Assembly (NCBI RefSeq): GCF_004358205.1
Contig: NZ_SMYO01000007.1
Coordinates: 186,001-250,000 of the forward strand
Direction: 5' to 3'
Length of the DNA: 64,000 bases
Origin: Bacillus salipaludis
GTDB taxonomy: Bacteria > Bacillota > Bacilli > Bacillales_B > DSM-18226
In this document: positions 58,758 through 64,000 of the stretch, piece after piece
Layout of the letters: every line of letters begins with the position of its first letter
How positions within the stretch are numbered: position 1 is the first letter of the stretch
Made by a program: the position numbers and the translations under genes
Notes under the pieces: model-generated
What the model was told of the DNA's origin: nothing
Seen by the model: the letters and a program-made list of their open reading frames with translations, nothing else
The model's database searches: none

Positions 58758-60362
58758 CTACATCGCCAATGTCAACGGATAGTAGTAGAAAATAAACGTA
58801 ATGATGATGATAATAACGCCGCTGATCATTAAATAGGCAGGATATCTTTTTGTGATAGCCATTTCTTCTTTATCGTCTGCTTCAATCGGCCGTGTTAATA
58901 TATTTGCTTGGAATTCTCGTTCTGCCGCAGAAATATCACCAACTTTAGAGCCCAACCAAAGAGCGATTAAACTTAAAATGACTCCAATAATCACTGGATC
59001 TAAATAAACAGGCAGTTTTACACCGTATTTTTTCAGGGATTCGCCGAGAATTACTCCTAAAAATCCAAATATGATACTCCACAGTGCACCTGTTTTGGTT
59101 ACCTTTTTTGAGAATACACTTGCAAACGCAACAGGGCCCCAGGAAGCGGCAAATAACGTCGCCGCAAAATAGCCAATCCACATGATGGATGGCGGCTGCC
59201 AAAGCCCGATAAGAAGAATGACAATACTAGCAAGAATCATTGAAAATCTGCTAGTAACCAGCAGGCGTTTATCTGAGTATTTTTTGTTTCGGGACTGTTC
59301 CATGATATCTCGTGTAATGCTTGAGCCAATAAGTTGCAGGAAGCTGGCACAGGACGATAACGCTGCAGCCATGATTCCACTCACGATAATAATTCCCAGC
59401 CATTTAGGGACGATATTCATTGCTGCCCAAATGAACACTTTTTCCGTTGGTTTAATATCCGGATTAATCGTAGTGATCGTAGAAATGCTGATGTGAAGGA
59501 ACAAGTAGATCGTAATGATAGAAATGGTTGCCCATACACCAGAGCGAATCGCGACATGTTCATTTTTAGCCATTAAATAACGGCTGCTTTGCCAAGGACT
59601 AATGGAAATAACCGCCGACCACACCAAACCTAAGATAAGTGCCCAAACAAAAGCTTCCCATGGCGCGCCCATATAGTTATTTGGACCGGTAATTCCATGC
59701 CAGCTTAATAAATCAGGACGTGCCGGGTTTGACGCTGCTTTCACAATCGCGTCCGGAAAACCTCCAGCAGAATGAATGATAAACGGGAAAGCTAAGTAGG
59801 TAGCAATCGAGAAGATGAAAAACATGATGGTATCATTAACCATAACCCCTTTTGCACCGGAAAGAACTGTAAAAGAAGCATACACAACCCACATAATCAG
59901 TAAAGCAAATGCGTAAGAGATTCCGGAAATTTCCGAGAGCAATACTGCAGCACCTTGTGTAACAGCGACCAAATAGGCGGCAATACCAAGAATCGTTGTG
60001 ATGGCCGCGGCCATTCGCACTTTATTTGATTGGAAGCGGTTACCGAAATATTCAGGCACAGTCAAGGATTTACTCCGTCGTAAATACCGTCCGAAAAAGA
60101 ACACACCCACTACATAGCCGGTTGCATTGAAAATAACCAGGATGAGTAAAAGGATCGGGTAGCCTTCATAGGAAAATCCAGCTTCGCCCATAAAGGAGAC
60201 GGTACTTAAAAACGAAGCAACCAACGTACCAGTGACCATCAGCGTCGAGCCTTTTCTGCCGGAAACATAATATTCCTCAGAATTTTTAACTCGTCTGGAA
60301 AGAAAAACACCGATAAGGATGTAAACAAGGAAGGAGACAATTATACCGATTGTATAGATCAT
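58758..60362 (-). CDS. Sodium:solute symporter (SSS family)
   Basis: 534 residues with 13 or so helices, starting MIYTIGIIVSFLVYILIGVF, and carrying the SSS signature around GASFLSTVSFMGEAGFSYEG and GIMAAALSSCASFLQLIGSS. Sodium-coupled uptake of an organic solute; the substrate is not fixed by sequence. It begins 2 bases after a 48-residue companion protein on the same strand and is transcribed from a sigma-54 promoter (60546-60563). The neighbouring activator and oxidoreductase suggest uptake of the compound that the oxidoreductase degrades (inference). Confidence 0.9.
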   Translation of the reverse strand: MIYTIGIIVSFLVYILIGVFLSRRVKNSEEYYVSGRKGSTLMVTGTLVASFLSTVSFMGEAGFSYEGYPILLLILVIFNATGYVVGVFFFGRYLRRSKSLTVPEYFGNRFQSNKVRMAAAITTILGIAAYLVAVTQGAAVLLSEISGISYAFALLIMWVVYASFTVLSGAKGVMVNDTIMFFIFSIATYLAFPFIIHSAGGFPDAIVKAASNPARPDLLSWHGITGPNNYMGAPWEAFVWALILGLVWSAVISISPWQSSRYLMAKNEHVAIRSGVWATISIITIYLFLHISISTITTINPDIKPTEKVFIWAAMNIVPKWLGIIIVSGIMAAALSSCASFLQLIGSSITRDIMEQSRNKKYSDKRLLVTSRFSMILASIVILLIGLWQPPSIMWIGYFAATLFAASWGPVAFASVFSKKVTKTGALWSIIFGFLGVILGESLKKYGVKLPVYLDPVIIGVILSLIALWLGSKVGDISAAEREFQANILTRPIEADDKEEMAITKRYPAYLMISGVIIIIITFIFYYYPLTLAM

Positions 60363-60364
60363 CT

Positions 60365-60511
60365 TTACATCCCCGCCTTTTCATCTTTTGATATATTTGT
60401 TGTGGTTATTACATCTTTTTCCATTCTGCTGACGAAAAATTTGGTAATAAGACCTAAAATAATTAGTGAACCTCCATAGCCAAAACAAAAAAGTAATTCT
60501 CCCACTCTCAT
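60365..60511 (-). CDS. Small symporter-associated membrane protein
   Basis: 48 residues starting MRVGELLFCFGYGGSLIILG, one helix (about 3-27) and a hydrophilic C-terminal tail. AGGGAGTG precedes ATG 60511. It ends 2 bases before the symporter start, so it is its translationally linked partner. Such short companion ORFs precede some bacterial SSS transporters. It is too short for usual gene calling. Confidence 0.78.
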   Translation of the reverse strand: MRVGELLFCFGYGGSLIILGLITKFFVSRMEKDVITTTNISKDEKAGM

Positions 60512-60545
60512 CACTCCCTGTCATTTGATTGTTCACTGAAATATA

Positions 60546-60563
60546 ATGCAATTTTTGTGCCAA
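60546..60563 (-). promoter_or_regulatory. Sigma-54 promoter of symporter operon
   Basis: On the minus strand TTGGCAC-AAAAA-TTGCAT, a perfect -24/-12 element (TGGCAC-N5-TTGCA). It lies 35-50 bases before the start codon of the small membrane protein. Confidence 0.9.
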
Positions 60564-60591
60564 TATCTAAAAATTCAGTTAATTATAACAA

Positions 60592-62052
60592 TCAAGTCGT
60601 TTCATTTGAGGTCATGTGATACTTATGTAGTTTTCTCATTATGGTGGTTTGATTTACTCCTAATGCCTTGGCCATTTTCCTTGTCGATTTATATTTCTTT
60701 AGTGCATAGGAAAGAACTTGTTTCTCTGTTTCTTCTACAGCCCTTTTCAATGGAAGCTGCTGCAATGAGAGACTGTTTTCATGAGGAATACGATGATCGA
60801 TTGCAAACGGTAAATCTTCAATACTTATTAACGGTTTACTTGCAGTGACAACAATTTGTTCAATAAAATTCTCTAATTCTCTCACATTTCCACGCCATTC
60901 TTGGAGCTGCAGAAAGAGTTTGGCATTCTCATCTAGTTCAATTTGCTGTGAATATTTTTGATTAAATTGATTTAAAAAATAATCTGTTAAAACTAAAATA
61001 TCCTGCTTCCGTTTTCTTAACGGAGGGATTCTTAATGGAACAACGTGAAGGCGGTAGTATAAATCCTGACGGAATTTTTTTTCCTCAATCAATTGTAATA
61101 GATCTTTATTGGTGGCAGAAATGATACGGATATCAACGTGCTTTTCAGTGGTTCCTCCCACTTTTTTAAAAGTTTTGTCCTGAACTAAATGGAGGATTTT
61201 CACTTGAAGATCAAGTGGCATTTCCCCAATTTCATCTAAAAACAATGTCCCGCCATCTGCCATCTCAACCAAGCCGGCCTTTCCCCGTTTGTTCGCCCCG
61301 GTAAATGCCCCAGCCTCATAGCCAAATAATTCTGATTCTAGTAAGCTTTCAGGTATTGCCCCACAATTCACTTGAACAAATGAATGCACATTTCTTGGGC
61401 TATTTTCATGAATGATCCGTGCTAATACTCCCTTTCCTACACCTGATTCACCATGTATGAAAATCGAGGAGTCTAAAGGAGCCACTTTTTCAGCTAATTT
61501 TAGTGTGTTGACCATGTTTTTAGATTGCGTAATAAACTTTTGGCGGCCAATCACTTTTTCGATTATGGCTTCATCAAGATTTTCCTGCTGTAAAGCATGA
61601 ATCTCAGCCAACCTTCTTTTCATCTCAACTAATTCCGAAATATCACGGGAATTTGTGACAATCCGATACAATTTCCCTTCATCATCAAAAACAGGTTTAG
61701 CTGTCGCCAGAACGGTTTTTCCATTAGGGTAATTTTGTTCATACGATTGTACTGTCTGGGTTTGCATCGTTTTAATCGTGACCGAGTCGGTAATGATGCC
61801 TTTCTCCACTAATTCAAAGATATTTTTGTGGATAAAGGCTTCAGGCGGGAGTCCAGTAAAATATTTACAAGAATCACTTACAAATAAAACATTTCCTTCT
61901 GAATCTGTTACAAAAATTTCATCATAGGAGGAATTCAATATTTGTGTTAGTTCCTTTATTTTTCGTAATGCAATTTCTAGCTGTTCCTGAAGAGATACAT
62001 TTAATTTCTCGATTCCAATAATTTTTTGTTGAAAGTTCCATTCAGTGATCAT
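60592..62052 (-). CDS. Sigma-54-dependent PAS/AAA+ activator
   Basis: 486 residues. N-terminal helix and PAS domain (about 30-140, ligand or redox sensing), a short coiled linker, then an AAA+ domain with Walker A GESGVGKG (201-208), the sigma-54 contact loop GAFTGA (248-253) and Walker [15 protein letters not shown]. The C terminus is a Fis-type HTH ([19 protein letters not shown]). It resembles the propionate- and amino-acid-type regulators (RocR/BkdR class). ATG 62052 follows AAGGAGGGCTGG. It lies between the two sigma-54 promoters, so it is the likely activator of both. Confidence 0.92.
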   Translation of the reverse strand: MITEWNFQQKIIGIEKLNVSLQEQLEIALRKIKELTQILNSSYDEIFVTDSEGNVLFVSDSCKYFTGLPPEAFIHKNIFELVEKGIITDSVTIKTMQTQTVQSYEQNYPNGKTVLATAKPVFDDEGKLYRIVTNSRDISELVEMKRRLAEIHALQQENLDEAIIEKVIGRQKFITQSKNMVNTLKLAEKVAPLDSSIFIHGESGVGKGVLARIIHENSPRNVHSFVQVNCGAIPESLLESELFGYEAGAFTGANKRGKAGLVEMADGGTLFLDEIGEMPLDLQVKILHLVQDKTFKKVGGTTEKHVDIRIISATNKDLLQLIEEKKFRQDLYYRLHVVPLRIPPLRKRKQDILVLTDYFLNQFNQKYSQQIELDENAKLFLQLQEWRGNVRELENFIEQIVVTASKPLISIEDLPFAIDHRIPHENSLSLQQLPLKRAVEETEKQVLSYALKKYKSTRKMAKALGVNQTTIMRKLHKYHMTSNETT

Positions 62053-62163
62053 CTATCCAGCCCTCCTTTTAAAAGTGAACACATTTTGCAGCAACTTTAA
62101 CCATGATTCCCGTATAAATTTGGTTTTAATAGATTATTAGGGGGAGTAAAGTTGCGGTGAACC

Positions 62164-62189
62164 TTTTTTGCACCGATTGATGCAAAAAA
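62164..62189 (+). promoter_or_regulatory. Candidate upstream activator site
   Basis: Perfect inverted repeat TTTTTTGCA-N8-TGCAAAAAA, 90-115 bases before the -24 element. A second feature, GTGAAC-N3-TTTTGCA, is directly repeated at 62075-62090 and 62157-62172, and GCAACTTTA/TAAAGTTGC form arms at 62091-62099 and 62147-62155. These fit enhancer-binding sites for the adjacent activator. Confidence 0.7.
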
Positions 62190-62278
62190 CATTCACTTAT
62201 TTCTTTTATTATACAATTAGTTCTAGTGAAAATTATGAATTTTTAAAAAATATATTGAAATGATGGCAACCTTACCGA

Positions 62279-62295
62279 TTGGCACGTTTTTTGCT
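62279..62295 (+). promoter_or_regulatory. Sigma-54 promoter of oxidoreductase gene
   Basis: TTGGCAC-GTTTT-TTGCT matches -24/-12 (TGGCAC-N5-TTGCA) with one mismatch in the -12 box. It lies 40 bases before the start codon GTG 62336. Confidence 0.88.
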
Positions 62296-62335
62296 AGGTT
62301 ACTTGTTAAATACAAACCAATAGGAGTGAGTAGCC

Positions 62336-64000
62336 GTGACGAATTATAAGCATTTATTTAGTCCAATCGAAATTGGTCACACAGAATTAAAAAATAGAAT
62401 TCTTAGTACAGCACATCAGACAAATCATGTTGCCAACGGGATACCCACGCCGGAGATGACTGCCTATCATTCGGCCCGGGCAAAAGGTGGAGTGGGGCTG
62501 ATTGTTTTAGAAGCAGCGGCTGTACACGAATCAGGAATGTTGACGACCCATACAATTGCAGGGTTTGATCAAAGGATTGTACCGGCCTATTTAGAGCTCG
62601 CAAATGAAGTCCATCAATTTGGAACGAAGCTATTCAGTCAATTATTTCACGGGGGAAGAGAGGTTGTTTCAAGTGATTATCGCACGGCAGCATTGGCTCC
62701 TTCTGCCGTGCCAAGTCTCCGGTTCGGAACGATGCCAAGACCGATGAGTATTGAGGAAATTAAAGATGTAATCAAAGGCTTTGCTCGATCAGCAAAACTT
62801 GCGAAGGAAGGTGGTCTGGACGGGGTAGAAATCTGCTGCTCTCACGGATACCTGCCAGCACAGTTTTGGTCCGGCCAAACCAATCATCGTACCGATGAAT
62901 ATGGCGGTTCGTTTGAAAAACGAATGAGGTTTATTGTGGAAGTGATGCAGCGGGTTTGGCAGGAAGTCGGCGAAGATTTCACGGTTGGGATCCGAATGAG
63001 TGCCGATGAAATGACAATGGATGGTTTGGATGTTAAGGATTCCGTAAAAATTGTTGAGTATTTAGTGGATCAAGTTCGTGTAGACTTCATCAATGTTACA
63101 TCGGGTGATTCTAGTACTTTTGCAGGGTCAACACATATTGTGCCGCCATCTCCAATCAAACATGGCTATAATTCTCCGCAAGCTTTTAAAATCCGCATGG
63201 CGGGCGCAGTTCCCGTGTTTGTTGGTTCCCGGATTGTCGACCCAGTCGAGGCGGAGCAGATTGTTGCCACTGGGAAAGCAGATGTCGTTGGGATGACCCG
63301 TTCCTTAATTGTTGACCCTGAAATGCCGAATAAAGTAAAAGAGGGAAATCATCAATTAATTGATGCCTGTATTGGTTGTCTCCAAGCATGTATTGGCCAT
63401 TATCATAAAGGATTAGCCATTGGCTGTGTCCAAAATCCAACAGCAGGGAAGGAACTGGAGGTGCAAGCACTTCAGAAGACACAACGTGAGAAAAAGAAAG
63501 TGCTTATTATCGGCGCAGGCCCTGCAGGGTTAAAAGCTGCCTTAACGTTAGATGAGCTTGGCCATGAAGTCATTTTAGCAGATAAATCAGATGAGGTCGG
63601 TGGGCTTTTGCATACCCTAAGGCGTGCTCCAATGCGACAAGAGCTTGCTGAAACGATGCTTGACAATTTTATAAAAAAAGTGTCCATCAGCAATGTAAGT
63701 GTAAAACTTGGCTGGAACATTGAACCCGAAGATATTAAGGAACTTGGCCCGGATGCGATTATTTGTGCAGTTGGCTCCCGCCCATATATTCCGCTAATCC
63801 CTGGGATAAAAGATCCAAGAGTTCGTACAGTTGATCAATTATTTAACCAACAAAGCAAAAATATTGGAAAAAATGTCTTGGTGTTCGATTTCGGCGGGGA
63901 TTGGCCGGGAATGGAGTCAGCCATTGATTTGGCAGAAAAAGGGCACGAAGTAACATTAATTTCTTCAAGGCTATATATAGGTGAGGAAGTTCATCAATAT
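62336..64000 (+). CDS. Old-yellow-enzyme/2,4-dienoyl-CoA reductase-type oxidoreductase, 3'-truncated
   Basis: 555 codons visible; the frame runs off the window. N-terminal OYE barrel (about 1-330): LFSPIEIGHTELKNRI, DGVEICCSHGYLPAQFW, NHRTDEYGGSFEKRM. A 4Fe-4S site follows with Cys345, Cys348, Cys352 and Cys364, then a Rossmann flavin/NAD domain with LIIGAGPAGLKAAL (about 385-405). The layout is that of trimethylamine dehydrogenase, dienoyl-CoA reductase and N-methylproline demethylase. GTG 62336 follows AGGAGTGAG. With the symporter and sigma-54 activator, a catabolic demethylase or enoate reductase for an imported solute is likely (inference). Confidence 0.88.
   Translation, partial: MTNYKHLFSPIEIGHTELKNRILSTAHQTNHVANGIPTPEMTAYHSARAKGGVGLIVLEAAAVHESGMLTTHTIAGFDQRIVPAYLELANEVHQFGTKLFSQLFHGGREVVSSDYRTAALAPSAVPSLRFGTMPRPMSIEEIKDVIKGFARSAKLAKEGGLDGVEICCSHGYLPAQFWSGQTNHRTDEYGGSFEKRMRFIVEVMQRVWQEVGEDFTVGIRMSADEMTMDGLDVKDSVKIVEYLVDQVRVDFINVTSGDSSTFAGSTHIVPPSPIKHGYNSPQAFKIRMAGAVPVFVGSRIVDPVEAEQIVATGKADVVGMTRSLIVDPEMPNKVKEGNHQLIDACIGCLQACIGHYHKGLAIGCVQNPTAGKELEVQALQKTQREKKKVLIIGAGPAGLKAALTLDELGHEVILADKSDEVGGLLHTLRRAPMRQELAETMLDNFIKKVSISNVSVKLGWNIEPEDIKELGPDAIICAVGSRPYIPLIPGIKDPRVRTVDQLFNQQSKNIGKNVLVFDFGGDWPGMESAIDLAEKGHEVTLISSRLYIGEEVHQY

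Noticed and set aside
1..64000. CRISPR arrays, tRNA genes and insertion-sequence transposases
   Set aside because: No regularly spaced direct repeats of 24-48 bp, no tRNA cloverleaf sequences and no transposase motifs were seen; the only ncRNA gene recognised is rnpB.

Overview
The window is a 64 kb stretch of a low-GC, spore-forming Bacillaceae chromosome. The evidence is the SspL- and SspM-like spore proteins, a CotD-like coat protein, GpsB, PonA/RecU, a type-B RNase P RNA, strong Shine-Dalgarno sites and frequent TTG/GTG starts. Gene order from dinG through ypmA-ypmB-aspB-dnaD-nth-ypoC, ponA-recU, yppC/E/F/G, mrfA-mrfB, cotD, ypsA, gpsB, rnpB, bcsA-ypbQ-dynA, ypcP-sspL, cspD to metA follows the B. 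subtilis backbone. Several features suggest a non-subtilis lineage such as Neobacillus or its relatives: no asnS between aspB and dnaD, a dispersed GC-rich hairpin repeat, and inserted respiratory and sigma-54 modules. The genus cannot be fixed from the sequence alone.

Layout. Positions 1-16000 hold housekeeping genes: DNA repair and replication (dinG, dnaD, nth, recU), cell wall (ponA), aminotransferase aspB, small ypm/ypp genes, an Hsp20 and a Crp/Fnr regulator. 16-25 kb carries the mrfA-mrfB repair pair, a coat gene with an 18-bp tandem repeat, ypsA-gpsB, rnpB, an rRNA methyltransferase-like gene and a second XPD/DinG-type helicase with a four-Cys motif.

25.4-36.7 kb is a respiratory and nitric-oxide island. 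A Crp/Fnr regulator heads a five-gene minus-strand operon (two DUF2249 proteins, a polytopic membrane protein with two His/GW/VP motifs, a MIP18/DUF59 Fe-S maturation protein). It diverges from a quinol-dependent NO reductase (norZ), followed by a Cys-rich miniprotein and a third DUF2249 gene. Further on is a three-subunit ba3-type oxidase including the 49-residue subunit IIa. FNR/CRP-type boxes (TGTGA-N6-TCACA/T) precede norZ, the third DUF2249 gene and, with less certainty, the ba3 operon. At the first two the box is centred about -41.5 from the inferred start, so the island looks like one regulon.

36.9-58.6 kb returns to the conserved backbone: type III PKS and its methyltransferase, a Fur-boxed promoter with a 27-residue membrane micropeptide, double dynamin dynA, sulfurtransferase, ypcP, sspL, two divergent RNase H proteins, cspD, topB, mntR, metA, bsaA, degV, ypgQ and an ABC-F ATPase.

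58.7-64 kb is a sigma-54 module. A PAS-AAA+-HTH activator lies between a sodium:solute symporter operon (with a 48-residue companion protein) and a divergent old-yellow-enzyme-type oxidoreductase that runs off the window. Each flanking transcription unit has a near-perfect -24/-12 promoter, and a strong inverted repeat upstream of the oxidoreductase is a candidate activator site.
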